Positions 44,892 to 53,835 of a DNA stretch of 64,000 nucleotides are shown here, piece after piece. This DNA is from Spirosoma foliorum. Lineage in GTDB: Bacteria; Bacteroidota; Bacteroidia; Cytophagales; Spirosomataceae. The stretch covers positions 4,787,001-4,851,000 of the forward strand of contig NZ_CP059732.1 of assembly GCF_014117325.1 (NCBI RefSeq), in the 5' to 3' direction. How positions within the stretch are numbered: position 1 is the first letter of the stretch; each line of letters begins with the position of its first letter. The notes beneath the pieces were generated by a model. That model had not been told where the DNA came from, did not search any database, and saw only the letters and a program-made list of their open reading frames with translations. The position numbers and the translations under genes were made by a program.

Positions 44892-45037
44892 ACTTACAGC
44901 TTGTCCTGGCAGGAGACTTTCAGATATTGTTCAACTAACTACAAATTAAGATCAGAACACAAATCACTGTTTATCAACATATTAATAAATACATATTGAA
45001 TACTTTTTCAATTTTGTTACGTTGATTTTCGATTTTG

Positions 45038-45958
45038 TTACGAAGCATTTTTTTCCAGATTCAACACCTCTACGCGGTAGCCTACGCCATGCACTGCAAC
45101 AATCCGAATACTTGGATCATCCTGAAGCATTTTCCGTAAACGTGAGACAAATACATCGACGCTACGCCCTACAATAATACCCTCATCTTCCCAAACCGAT
45201 TTAAGAATGAAGTCCCGTTCGATTACCTGATTGAGATGACCTATAAAAAACGTGAGCAACTTCGCTTCGCGATAGGTTAAATTGTATTGGTTAGCACCCG
45301 AATGCAAAAGCTGCCTGGCTGGCTCGAAGCTCGAGTGGCCAAACGGGATTCGGTCGGTTGTTGTCGGTACAGGATCAGCCGTGGGTGTTTCAGTTTGATC
45401 AGGCGTAGGTCGTCGTTTCCAGACTACGTACCCAATCCCTGCAAGCAGACTGCCCAATGCTACAACCCACCAGCCCACTATGGGAGTAGAAGCGGGTGAG
45501 GGAGTCGCAAAAGTCACTTGCAGTGTGTAGCATCCGTGTAGTTGCTGGCGGCCTACACAAGGCACTTCATTATTTTCCGTTAAGTCTCGAAAATTATACC
45601 CCAGTTGCAATTTCCCCTGCGCACAGTCGAGTACTACTACGTCATAATTAACCTGAATGTCGTGCACAGTAAACGACTCTTGTAACAGAGGTGGCAACCG
45701 ACTGTAGTCGAATGCATGATTGATCCGTACCTGAAATGTCTGTTCCGTTGGTTGCTGAACAGGCTGGATTCGGGAAGTAGAATCTCCTGATTTCAGCAGC
45801 AAATGATGCACAGTACGCCGGAGGGCCAGATTTACTTTCTGAGAAAATCGCTGTTTATCTGTCGCCGTCTGAGCAGGTGTCAACCACGCAAACTGCGTAC
45901 AGAGCAACCCAGCCACTATGAGGCTCACCATCCCGATTATCCTTACCCATTTATGCAT
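45038..45958 (-). CDS. Membrane-anchored winged-helix regulator (one-component)
   Basis: 306 residues. N-terminal membrane helix (about 8-27, GMVSLIVAGLLC), a periplasmic domain to ~155 that looks like the sensor part of Bacteroidota kinases (VNLALRRTVHHLLLKSGDST), a second helix at ~160-180 (WWVVALGSLLAGIGYVVW), a Pro/Thr linker, and at 220-300 an OmpR-type winged helix (YREAKLLTFFIGHLNQVIER, RSVDVFVSRLRKML, VHGVGYRVE). It senses outside and binds DNA inside without phosphorylation. The two exported-protein genes upstream on the same strand may be its cargo or targets. Confidence 0.88.
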   Translation of the reverse strand: MHKWVRIIGMVSLIVAGLLCTQFAWLTPAQTATDKQRFSQKVNLALRRTVHHLLLKSGDSTSRIQPVQQPTEQTFQVRINHAFDYSRLPPLLQESFTVHDIQVNYDVVVLDCAQGKLQLGYNFRDLTENNEVPCVGRQQLHGCYTLQVTFATPSPASTPIVGWWVVALGSLLAGIGYVVWKRRPTPDQTETPTADPVPTTTDRIPFGHSSFEPARQLLHSGANQYNLTYREAKLLTFFIGHLNQVIERDFILKSVWEDEGIIVGRSVDVFVSRLRKMLQDDPSIRIVAVHGVGYRVEVLNLEKNAS

Positions 45959-46043
45959 AATCTACTAAACACTTAAAACCGATCAGGGCTTCAATACCTG
46001 ATCGGTTTGTCATTGAAACAAGTTAAACTTCTTTCAGAAAGAC

Positions 46044-46133
46044 TATTTTTTGTCATTCCGACGAAAGGAGGAATCTTGAGCTTGACTAATATACAACTTT
46101 GAGATTCCTCCTTTGTCGGAATGACAAAAAATA
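46044..46133. terminator. Long inverted repeat with GTCATTCC stem
   Basis: Arms of about 32 bases (46044-46076, 46102-46133), perfect apart from one bulged G, 25-base loop, twelve bases past the stop of the 46146 gene. T6 and A6 runs at the base fit a terminator in either direction. Confidence 0.75.
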
Positions 46134-46145
46134 AGTTACTAATTC

Positions 46146-46652
46146 TTAGCATCCTGGGCGCCCGTTTACCGAAAAATAAAGCCAGTTAACCGGCAAGCAT
46201 GTATTGGACGCTTTCACCTTGATAACACGCCTGGCTACCGAGTCCGTTTTTCTGGCCGGTTCAATAATCAGATCGTCTCCTGGGTGAGCGAATGCCAATA
46301 CGTCCGCCACCTCGATACGGTAATATATGGACTGAGCACTCTCGAGCACACTTTGTTCGGCCACCGTACCTAACCGCCGAATATAGACTCGAAAAGGAAC
46401 CTTTGTGGCTTCTTTCGATTCAGGGTCGCCTTCCACCAGGGCTAGTTCTCCCCGACTGGCCTTGGTGAATGTACTATAATCCAACGGTTTATCATTCAGC
46501 ACAATTGGGTTACCATAAAAGTTAACTTTTTTAGCTGGTTCACTTCCCCGGACTTCGTTATGCACGGGCATCATTCGTGCCTTTTTAACCTTTGCATTTG
46601 TAAACAATGGTATCAACGCCAATGAGACTAGTATAAAAAGTTGCTTGATCAT
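46146..46652 (-). CDS. Exported protein, unknown, related to its neighbour
   Basis: 168 residues, signal peptide IKQLFILVSLALIPLFTNA. Mature part: GELALVEGDPESKEATKVPF, RVYIRRLG, VADVLAFAHPGDDLIIEPAR and a closing CLPVNWLYFSVNGRPGC. The VLA-x2-H-x-GD-x-LII element recurs in the 46692 protein (VLAKCHKGDHIVLL), so the two look like diverged paralogues. Family not recognised; the strand pattern could be an immunoglobulin-like or GldM-C-like domain, as a guess only. Confidence 0.65.
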   Translation of the reverse strand: MIKQLFILVSLALIPLFTNAKVKKARMMPVHNEVRGSEPAKKVNFYGNPIVLNDKPLDYSTFTKASRGELALVEGDPESKEATKVPFRVYIRRLGTVAEQSVLESAQSIYYRIEVADVLAFAHPGDDLIIEPARKTDSVARRVIKVKASNTCLPVNWLYFSVNGRPGC

Positions 46653-46691
46653 CAGAAGAGAGCGATTAAAGGTGAGTGCTTGATTACACGA

Positions 46692-47102
46692 TTATTGAAC
46701 CAGAATTTCATTATGCGGTAAAGCATACGACTTATCCAATGTCAGCAGAACAATATGGTCGCCTTTATGACATTTTGCCAATACTTTCTGAACAGGCACC
46801 TGTTTAAACGCTTCTTTTGAATAAAGCACCAGCGTTTGAGTTGCTTTGTCGCGGATCGCAATTTTAAACGAAATCGGGTCAACAGCTTTGCTTTCCGTCG
46901 ATGATAGTTCTACTGTATTTACGGTCAGTTTACCCGTCGACGTAGCGGGTAGTTTGCAGGTTCCTCTTGGCGAGTATTCATTCACGACCATTTTGTTGCC
47001 GACAAAAGCAGCCGCACAGTCTTTGAAAGCCTGCTGGCCATAGGAAAGATTAGCCAGAGTGCACCCACCAACGATGAGCGCAAGTCTCATTACATTTCGC
47101 AT
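46692..47102 (-). CDS. Exported protein, unknown, paralogue of the next gene
   Basis: 136 residues, signal peptide up to ANLSYGQ. Mature part has CAAAFVGNKMVVNEY, GKLTVNTVELSSTESK and VLAKCHKGDHIVLLTLDKSY. Forty bases ahead of the 46146 gene. A -7-like TACATTTG is at 47138-47131 on the minus strand, about 30 bases upstream, so this is likely the first gene of the unit leading to the winged-helix regulator. Confidence 0.65.
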   Translation of the reverse strand: MRNVMRLALIVGGCTLANLSYGQQAFKDCAAAFVGNKMVVNEYSPRGTCKLPATSTGKLTVNTVELSSTESKAVDPISFKIAIRDKATQTLVLYSKEAFKQVPVQKVLAKCHKGDHIVLLTLDKSYALPHNEILVQ

Positions 47103-47207
47103 GATTTTTCGTGTTTAATTCGTGATCAAACAAATGTATGAGACCCCTATACATCAGTCGGTAAAAGGCTGTAAAACCTTGTAAAGGAATTGTAAAACCT
47201 TAAGAGA

Positions 47208-47335
47208 CTGTCTAAATTTCACAAAAACAGTCTCGGTTTTACCCCCCCCCTGAAGGGGGCTTATTCTCACGATGAGCTTAGCCCCCTTCAGGGGGGGGGG
47301 TAGGGTAAGTAATTGAAAAACCTGATTTTAGACAG
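47208..47335. repeat. Nested inverted repeats with C9 and G10 tracts
   Basis: Outer arms CTGTCTAAA / TTTAGACAG (47208-47216, 47327-47335). Inner arms are C9-TGAAGGGGGC (47232-47250) and GCCCCCTTCA-G10 (47281-47300). Mononucleotide runs of 9 C and 10 G are the longest G/C runs noticed in the window. Confidence 0.7.
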
Positions 47336-47366
47336 CTTTTCAAATCTGCCTTTTTAACAGGGGTCA

Positions 47367-47430
47367 TACAAAAGGTCGTGCTCCGATTTACTCTTTACAG
47401 TTTGAGTAAATCGGAGCACGACCTTTTGTA
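47367..47430. terminator. Perfect long hairpin after the DUF983 gene
   Basis: 27-base perfect arms (47367-47393, 47404-47430) with a 10-base loop. Ends 15 bases before the stop of the minus-strand DUF983 gene (47446). Confidence 0.75.
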
Positions 47431-47445
47431 AACAGGCTTGTAAAA

Positions 47446-47838
47446 CTACACTTGATGAGGGATTCCGGCTTTATGTTCTGGTTTCGGTGCAATGAACAAG
47501 GTTAGCCATGTTCGGCGGGCCATCCGAAAGAAATAGGGAGTCAGCAGTACCAGAGTTGGAATCAGGCCAACCAGGTAATAATCCACATCAACGTTCAACC
47601 ATTGAACAAAGATGAAAAACGTAGTCAGGGTATAAATGGTGTAAAACGCATAGCTCACAAACATAGAGGCCCAGTAAAAACCAGGTTCAGGCATGAAGTT
47701 CTCGCCACAATGTGGGCAATGCTCATGCATTTTGTCAAAATTTTTGCTGAAGGCACTCTTCGCTACAAAGAAATCTCCTTCATGACAACGGGGACATTTA
47801 TTGAAAACAACGCTATATAATCGGCTATCGGTTAACAT
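47446..47838 (-). CDS. DUF983 family membrane protein
   Basis: 130 residues. Two zinc-binding-like pairs, CPRCHEG and CPHCGENF, precede two membrane helices (SYAFYTIYTLTTFFIFVQWL, YYLVGLIPTLVLLTPYFF). This order is the DUF983 layout; the role is unknown, perhaps respiratory-complex related in some bacteria. A TACCTTTG -7 candidate is at 47913-47906 on the minus strand, 70 bases upstream. Confidence 0.88.
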   Translation of the reverse strand: MLTDSRLYSVVFNKCPRCHEGDFFVAKSAFSKNFDKMHEHCPHCGENFMPEPGFYWASMFVSYAFYTIYTLTTFFIFVQWLNVDVDYYLVGLIPTLVLLTPYFFRMARRTWLTLFIAPKPEHKAGIPHQV

Positions 47839-47964
47839 GGCTTGGGAGCAAAGGGCAGACGACTTTGTCTGAAAATCAACTGTTGCTCAGGCAGTTTTTA
47901 CTTGACAAAGGTAACGGACTGCAAATCGCTCTGAAAAGACAAACCAAGCTATGTATGGTACAAA

Positions 47965-48834
47965 TCACCGATGAGCTCCCGCTAATTGCCTGAATTCGGC
48001 GGGAGTCTGTCCTACTGTTTTTTTGAAAAACCGCACAAAATAAGAAGGGTCTTCGAAGCCCAGTTGAAATCCTATTTCCTTTACCGACTGAGCCGTGTGG
48101 GTTAATAATCGCTGTGCTTCAATCGCAATTCGCTCATATAAAAGCTGACTGGCGGTTTTACCGAGCACTTTTTTGCAAATATGATTCAGGTAATTTGGCG
48201 TCAGGTTCATCTGGTCGGCATAAGCGCTCACCTCTCTAACCGTCAGAAATTGGCTTTCGATCAACTCTTCATAATCCCGAATCCGATCGTAGAAATGGGT
48301 ATCCGTTCCCATCCATTGTTGATTATAAATCCGGTTGGCGGTCTCTAACAGAATATGCACAAACGATAGAAAGACATCAGCCCGATTAGGTTGTTGATTT
48401 TCATATTCCTTGTATGCATACCGAAACAAGTCGCTAAACAGGGGTTGCTGATCGGTTACTTCCAGCAAGGGCTGGTGCTGGTGCGAATGAAAAAACGGAT
48501 ACTGATACAGCCGATTCCCAAAGCGTCCCCGAAAGAAATTAGCGTCGAAAAACAGATTATATCCCTGAACATCAGCAGACAGCTCCCAGCTGTGTACCTG
48601 ACCGGGCGTAAGAAAGTAAAGTTGAGAAGGCCCGATCGGATATGTTCTAAAATCGATGGTATGTGTGCCGCTCCCCTGCACAATCCACATCAGCAGATAG
48701 AACGTATGCGAATGCGGATTGTCGATCCCTTTAAATTCCTGCACCAGTTTCTCCAGGCGAGTCATGTAAAAGAGCGCATCGGGTTCATGACGCGGAAACG
48801 ACTGAAGCTTATAAACAGGAACGGCCAGGGACAT
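47965..48834 (-). CDS. AraC family transcriptional regulator
   Basis: 289 residues from the ATG at 48834 (MSLAVPVYKLQSF); the frame is open further upstream but through a palindrome. N-terminal cupin (HSHTFYLLMWIVQGSGTHTI, FLTPGQVHSWEL) and C-terminal double HTH (VREVSAYADQMNLTPNYLNH, ICKKVLGKTASQLL; SVKEIGFQLGFEDPSYFVRF, FKKTVGQTPAEFR). It follows the SDR gene on the same strand by 131 bases and probably regulates it. Confidence 0.92.
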   Translation of the reverse strand: MSLAVPVYKLQSFPRHEPDALFYMTRLEKLVQEFKGIDNPHSHTFYLLMWIVQGSGTHTIDFRTYPIGPSQLYFLTPGQVHSWELSADVQGYNLFFDANFFRGRFGNRLYQYPFFHSHQHQPLLEVTDQQPLFSDLFRYAYKEYENQQPNRADVFLSFVHILLETANRIYNQQWMGTDTHFYDRIRDYEELIESQFLTVREVSAYADQMNLTPNYLNHICKKVLGKTASQLLYERIAIEAQRLLTHTAQSVKEIGFQLGFEDPSYFVRFFKKTVGQTPAEFRQLAGAHR

Positions 48835-48886
48835 GCTGAACTTTTTGAGGCAAAATACACGAAAAACGAGTAGGTATTCAGCAATA

Positions 48887-48910
48887 GTGTCAGTTTTGAG
48901 AAACTGACAC
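48887..48910. repeat. Palindromic element with GTTTTGAGAAAC core
   Basis: GTGTCAGTTT-TGAG-AAACTGACAC, perfect 10-base arms. Same family as the four elements at 53665-53772 (core GTTTTRAGAAAC). Confidence 0.75.
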
Positions 48911-48965
48911 CACGCTACCAGCAATGCCTCATGCAATCAACCGGCTTGTCAGCCAGTAACGTACC

Positions 48966-49703
48966 CTAGCCATTCATAGCTGCCAGAGCACTAGCGGGTG
49001 AAGAAAGCGACAAGGCATAAATCTGAGCGGTGTCGCCCACGTGAATTTCGTACTCGTCGTTTTCCAGTGCGTTAAGTAAATCGTCGGCAACTACCGAGGG
49101 AGCAATTCCATTCGCTCCGCCAATGGCCTGCGAGAAATCAGTATTGACCAGCGGAGGCATCAGCTCAAACACTTTCGTAGTTGAGCTTCTTTCAAGCGTG
49201 ATGCGCAACGATTGGGTGTAAGAGTGCAGAGCAGCTTTGCTGGCAGCATAGGTTGGTAAGGTGTGGCTGGGGGCAAAGGCAACGATCGATGATACATTCA
49301 CGATGGCCGAATTTTCCTGCTTACCCAGTAAAGGAATCAATTTTTCGGTGAGCCGGATAATTGAAAGGTAATTGGTGAGCATTTCTTCACGCGCCTTATC
49401 AAAGGCATTCGCTTCTGCTTCCAGCTTATAATAGAATGCGTTTCCGGCGTTGTTGATCAGAATATTCAGATTAGGGAAGTCGGCATATAATCTGTCTACT
49501 AACCCATTTATCTCTTCTTCATTCGTTACGTCGCAGACAATAGCCGTTACGTTTTTCAGTTGGGCAGCCGCTTTCTTCAAGCGATCTTCACTTCTGCCGG
49601 TAATAATTACATGATTCCCTTTTTGGTCGAATTGCTTGGCGATTTCAAATCCGATGCCTGCGCTTCCACCAGTAATTAAGATGGTATTCTGAGTCGTTTT
49701 CAT
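48966..49703 (-). CDS. SDR family oxidoreductase (DltE-like)
   Basis: 245 residues. Cofactor loop TGGSAGIGFEIA, NNAG at about 90, catalytic Ser in IVNVSSIVAF and YAASKAAL (Tyr-x3-Lys). HVIITGRSEDRLKKAAAQL favours NADP. The arrangement is that of the DltE/YdfG-like short dehydrogenases. Upstream of an AraC gene on the same strand; substrate unknown. Confidence 0.9.
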   Translation of the reverse strand: MKTTQNTILITGGSAGIGFEIAKQFDQKGNHVIITGRSEDRLKKAAAQLKNVTAIVCDVTNEEEINGLVDRLYADFPNLNILINNAGNAFYYKLEAEANAFDKAREEMLTNYLSIIRLTEKLIPLLGKQENSAIVNVSSIVAFAPSHTLPTYAASKAALHSYTQSLRITLERSSTTKVFELMPPLVNTDFSQAIGGANGIAPSVVADDLLNALENDEYEIHVGDTAQIYALSLSSPASALAAMNG

Positions 49704-50114
49704 TTTACGAACAATCTAAGCGAATGAGTTGATAATAGGCCGATGTTTTCAAGATAGTGAATAGCACCTGTCGACCAGTGGCAATAAAATACCGATTGGT
49801 ATATTTTAGTTCAAAAAGTCTCAATCTTTTTTTTTGCTCGAAACAGATCATCAACTATTTCCTCTCTTCGCCCAAAGAGTCCAGGCAAGGTCAATTAGGA
49901 GTATAAAGGGGCCATAGTGATGGAACGAAGTCTCTCTATCAAACTGTTATCCGCATACTGAGCGAATCAGGCCCGTTGTTTTGAGAAAACAGCACGAAAA
50001 GAAAATATACCTTTCGGTACAATATTTAATATCTTTGCCCGCTTTTTACTCAGATCGATGAACTGATCATTGGTTTACCAACTAGCTCAGTCCTTATTTT
50101 AGCATCAACGAAAA
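49704..50114 (+). other. Divergent promoter region of SDR and fabF genes
   Basis: About 410 bases without a gene. On the plus strand TATCTTTG at 50030-50037 matches the Bacteroidota -7 element, 78 bases ahead of fabF. No good -33 TTG is placed at 16-17 bases. Nothing else seen. Confidence 0.45.
50030..50037 (+). promoter_or_regulatory. -7 element of fabF
   Basis: TATCTTTG is an exact TAnnTTTG. The -33 region is TTTC, weak. About 75-base leader to the ATG at 50115. Confidence 0.45.
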
Positions 50115-51362
50115 ATGTTACACCGAGTTGTTATTACAGGTATTGGCGCATTAACTCCCGTAGGCAATGACATTCCAACTTTTTGGGAAAATGTTGTTGC
50201 CGGGCGCAGTGGAGCCGCTACGATTACTCACTTCGATGCGTCTTTATTCCGGACGCATTTCGCGGCCGAACTCAAAAACTATGCGGCTTCGCAGTTTTTA
50301 AGCCACGCCGACATCAAACGGACCGATCCCTTTACGCAGTACGCACTCATTGCTTCCGATCAGGCCATCAAGGATTCTGGTTTTGATCTTTCCCAAATGG
50401 ACCCGTTCGATGTCGGTGTTATCTGGGGCTCAGGTCAAGGTGGTATGGAAACGTTTGAGCAACAGGTAACCGAGTATGTTCAGGGAACTGGTCAACCTCG
50501 GTTCAGCCCGTTCTTTGTCCCAAAGCTTATCGTCAACATGGCATCGGGTATGATTTCGATTCGTAATGGCTATATGGGCATTAATTATACGACGGTTTCG
50601 GCTTGTGCCACCTCGAACACGGCGATTATGGATGCGTTCAACTACATCCGGCTTGGGAAAGCTAAAATAATCATAACTGGCGGCTCTGAGGCCCCGATTA
50701 CGCCAGCCTCGTTCGGTGGTTTTAGCGCCCTAAAAGCCATGTCGACTCACAATGATGATCCAGTTGCGGCCTCGCGTCCGTTCGATGTTCATCGGGACGG
50801 GTTCGTTATGGCCGAAGGGGCTGGTGCCCTGGTTTTGGAGGAATATGAGCACGCGGTGAAACGGGGCGCAACGATTTACGGCGAAATTACGGGAGCTGCC
50901 ATGACGGCCGATGCGTACCACATGACAGCCACCCATCCAGAAGGTTTAGGAGCAGCCAAAGCCATGCAACTTGCTTTAGATGAGGCTGGATTGACGATTG
51001 CCGACGTAGATTACCTGAACACCCATGCTACCTCAACCCCTCTCGGCGATATATCAGAAATAAAAGCGGTAGCCAAGCTCACTGGTCCAGATAAAACCAA
51101 ACTTAAAATCAGCGCAACCAAGTCGATAACCGGTCATTTACTGGGAGCAGCTGGAGCCATCGAAGCCATTATTTGCCTACTCTCGATGCGCGACAACGTC
51201 ATTCCGCCTACGATCAACACCACTGAGTTAGACCCCGAAATTCCAAAAAATCTATCGATTGTTTTGCAGGAAACCATCCCGTTCGATGTCCGAACGACGA
51301 TGAGCAACACCTTTGGGTTTGGTGGTCATAATGGCACGGTCATTTTTCAGAAGGTGTCTTAA
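50115..51362 (+). CDS. fabF: Beta-ketoacyl-ACP synthase II
   Basis: 415 residues, full length. Condenses malonyl-ACP with acyl-ACP in fatty acid elongation. Catalytic triad Cys164 (TVSACATSNTA), His304 (NTHATSTPLGD) and His341 (TKSITGHLLGAAG), one off the E. coli numbering. C-terminal MSNTFGFGGHNGTVIF is the family end. The gene is alone: no acpP or other fab genes adjoin, so it may be a second KAS II copy serving a special lipid. Ends in a terminator at 51399-51423. Confidence 0.95.
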   Translation: MLHRVVITGIGALTPVGNDIPTFWENVVAGRSGAATITHFDASLFRTHFAAELKNYAASQFLSHADIKRTDPFTQYALIASDQAIKDSGFDLSQMDPFDVGVIWGSGQGGMETFEQQVTEYVQGTGQPRFSPFFVPKLIVNMASGMISIRNGYMGINYTTVSACATSNTAIMDAFNYIRLGKAKIIITGGSEAPITPASFGGFSALKAMSTHNDDPVAASRPFDVHRDGFVMAEGAGALVLEEYEHAVKRGATIYGEITGAAMTADAYHMTATHPEGLGAAKAMQLALDEAGLTIADVDYLNTHATSTPLGDISEIKAVAKLTGPDKTKLKISATKSITGHLLGAAGAIEAIICLLSMRDNVIPPTINTTELDPEIPKNLSIVLQETIPFDVRTTMSNTFGFGGHNGTVIFQKVS

Positions 51363-51398
51363 AACCACTAAAATTTCTGAATCATAATCTCAAGTTGC

Positions 51399-51423
51399 TC
51401 CCCTCTCCCAAAACGGGAGAGGG
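51399..51423 (+). terminator. Hairpin after fabF
   Basis: CCCCTCTCCC / GGGAGAGGGG with an AAAAC loop, 36 bases after the stop. No strong T-run follows, so it may stabilise the 3' end rather than terminate. Confidence 0.6.
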
Positions 51424-51558
51424 GCCGGGGGTGAGGGTAAAGGGATTAATTTTCAGCTTATAGGGAATTATTGAGTTTCTCATCTCTTACAAATACAAGT
51501 CGGAAAGAGCAAGTAGGTCAGATCGAAAAAAGGATTTTACCCAAAAGAAACCTTCCTT

Positions 51559-53607
51559 ATGCACAGGCCGAAATCTGTTCGACAAATAGCCCTTATCAAC
51601 TGCCTATTCGTCATCGCGATGCTTGCCGGGTCAATGGCTCAGGCCCGTATCATTCGAATCGAGATCACCAGCCGACAGGCACCAACGTTTGAGGGTAAGG
51701 TATTTGGGCAAGTAGGTGCTTATGAAAAACTTCGGGGAAAAGCTTATGGTGAACTTGACCCAGCCAGTCCCCAAAACGCGCTTATTACCGACATCCAACT
51801 GGCACCCCGTAATGCCAAAGGTATGGTTGAGTATGCAATGGACATTTACATTCTCAAACCCATTGATCTGGCAAAAGGCAATCACAAGCTTTTTCTAGAA
51901 GTAAATAATCGGGGAGGTAAACTCTTTGGCGGGTTCAACAAAAGCAGTGGCGGCAATGACCCTTCAACAGCAGCACAGGCAGGTGACGCCTTTCTGATGA
52001 ATCGAGGGTACAGCATTGCCTGGAACGGATGGGACCCATCGGCAAATCCCACAAACAACAACCTGACTATCAGCGTCCCCATCGCTAAAAACACAGATGG
52101 TTCGACCATTACAGGTCCCTCCTACGAATATATAGTTTACGACAATGCAACGTCGACGAATTACACGCTAGCCTACCCTGCCGCGACAGTAAACAAAACC
52201 CAGGCAACGCTTACTGTACGCAATCATTTACAGGATACCCCCACCGTTATTTCGGCCGATGGCTGGGAATACGTCAATGAGCGCACGATTCGGCTACTAC
52301 CAGCCGGAACACCGTTTCGACAAAGTGCTGTTTATGAGTTTGCGTATACCGCCAGTAATCCGATAGTGGCAGGTATTGGGCTGGCGGCAACGCGAGATTT
52401 TGTTTCGTTCCTGCGCTATGCTACTGCCGACGATTTTGGCAACCCAAACCCATTGGCCAACGATATCAAATTTACATTTTCCTTTGCCGTTTCTCAACCG
52501 GCTCGTTATCTCAATGACTTTCAAACCTTGGGTTTTAATGCTGACGAGACAGGGAAACGGGTTCTTGATGGAATTGAAAACTGGCTGGGTGGCGGAAGTG
52601 GCATCGGCCTGAATGTTCGGTTTGCTCAACCGTCCCGCACCGAGCGAAATCGCCAGAACCACCTCTACCCTGAAGCAGTTTTTCCGTTTGCGTATCCCGT
52701 TATGACCGATCCGTTTACGGGGAAAACAGCAGGCCGTATTGCAGCCTGTTCGGCAAGCAACACCTGCCCCAAGGTGTTTGAGGTTAATTCAGCAAACGAG
52801 TATTGGGTCAAAGCTGCTTCGCTCCTGCATACCGATCCCAAAGGCAACGATCTGCCCGACCCCGAGAATGTTCGCTTTTTCCTCGTGGCTGGTGCTCAGC
52901 ATGGTACTGGCAATGCAACTTCACGCGGCATGTGTCAACAATTTCAGAACCCTACCAATGCTGACCCAGTTTTGCGGGCGCTATTTATGGCACTGGACGA
53001 CTGGGTAACGAAAAGCATTGAGCCGCCTAAGAGTGCTGTACCCCGGAAGTCAGCCGGGAATGCCATAATTGCCCTTCCCCAACCGGGTTTGCAAACGGGC
53101 GTTGTGCCTCAGGAGAAACTTGGCTGGCCGACTATTCCGGGGGTAACGTATACGGGAATTATCACAACGCGTTATCAGCTTGATTTTGGCCCCACTTTTA
53201 ACCAGGGGGCTCTAACCAATTATCCACCCGCTATAGCCAATCGACCGACGTATGTAAATTTTGTATCTAAAGTTGACCATGATGGCAACGAGATAGCGGG
53301 CATTCGTTTACCCATTGTTGCCGTCCCGACGGCCACCACCACAGGCTGGGCTTTACGAAGTACCGATTTTGGCCAAAACGAAGGTTGCGAAGGCGCTGGC
53401 CAATACATACCGTTCAAAAAAACAAAAGCCGAACGGATAGCAAGTAACGATCCACGCTTGTCGTTAGAGGAACGTTATCGTACCCATGACAACTATGTCA
53501 AGGCCATTGTACAATCGGTTAATGAATTGGTTAAACAACGTTTGTTACTGCCCGACGATGCACAGGATTATATCAAAACTGCCGAAGCCAGCGATGTATT
53601 GAAGTAA
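51559..53607 (+). CDS. Exported alpha/beta hydrolase domain-containing protein
   Basis: 682 residues, signal peptide ALINCLFVIAMLAGSMAQA. Begins with ARIIRIEITSRQAPTFEGKV, the start typical of the large alpha/beta-hydrolase domain family. VAGIGLAATRDFVSFLRYAT has the GxAxxRD pattern in place of a nucleophile elbow. Then KVFEVNSANEYWVKAASLLH, and the late FFLVAGAQHGTG with a conserved His. Catalytic residues are not firmly assigned. Periplasmic or surface hydrolase, substrate unknown. Stands alone between fabF and a palindrome cluster. Confidence 0.85.
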   Translation: MHRPKSVRQIALINCLFVIAMLAGSMAQARIIRIEITSRQAPTFEGKVFGQVGAYEKLRGKAYGELDPASPQNALITDIQLAPRNAKGMVEYAMDIYILKPIDLAKGNHKLFLEVNNRGGKLFGGFNKSSGGNDPSTAAQAGDAFLMNRGYSIAWNGWDPSANPTNNNLTISVPIAKNTDGSTITGPSYEYIVYDNATSTNYTLAYPAATVNKTQATLTVRNHLQDTPTVISADGWEYVNERTIRLLPAGTPFRQSAVYEFAYTASNPIVAGIGLAATRDFVSFLRYATADDFGNPNPLANDIKFTFSFAVSQPARYLNDFQTLGFNADETGKRVLDGIENWLGGGSGIGLNVRFAQPSRTERNRQNHLYPEAVFPFAYPVMTDPFTGKTAGRIAACSASNTCPKVFEVNSANEYWVKAASLLHTDPKGNDLPDPENVRFFLVAGAQHGTGNATSRGMCQQFQNPTNADPVLRALFMALDDWVTKSIEPPKSAVPRKSAGNAIIALPQPGLQTGVVPQEKLGWPTIPGVTYTGIITTRYQLDFGPTFNQGALTNYPPAIANRPTYVNFVSKVDHDGNEIAGIRLPIVAVPTATTTGWALRSTDFGQNEGCEGAGQYIPFKKTKAERIASNDPRLSLEERYRTHDNYVKAIVQSVNELVKQRLLLPDDAQDYIKTAEASDVLK

Positions 53608-53664
53608 TTTCATCTATATACTTTCCCCCAAATGGCTTACTCTCGCTGACAGCTATTGTAGTGG

Positions 53665-53772
53665 TGTCAGTTTCTTAAAACTGACAAGCGAGGTTTCTCA
53701 AAACCTATCGAATAGGCTGTCAGCTCAGTTAGGTTTTAAGAAACCTAACGTGTCAGTTTTAAGAAACTGACA
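53665..53772. repeat. Cluster of four related palindromes
   Basis: TGTCAGTTTCTTAAAACTGACA at 53665-53686, AGGTTTCTCAAAACCT at 53691-53706, TTAGGTTTTAAGAAACCTAA at 53729-53748, TGTCAGTTTTAAGAAACTGACA at 53751-53772. First and last are also mutually inverted, so the whole can close as one stem. It lies between the convergent hydrolase (ends 53607) and hybrid sensor (ends 53836). Confidence 0.85.
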
Positions 53773-53835
53773 TCACCATTTGTTTAACCCGACAGCTATG
53801 TCTCCTCACAGGCCCGAGAAAGAAACAATCAAATC

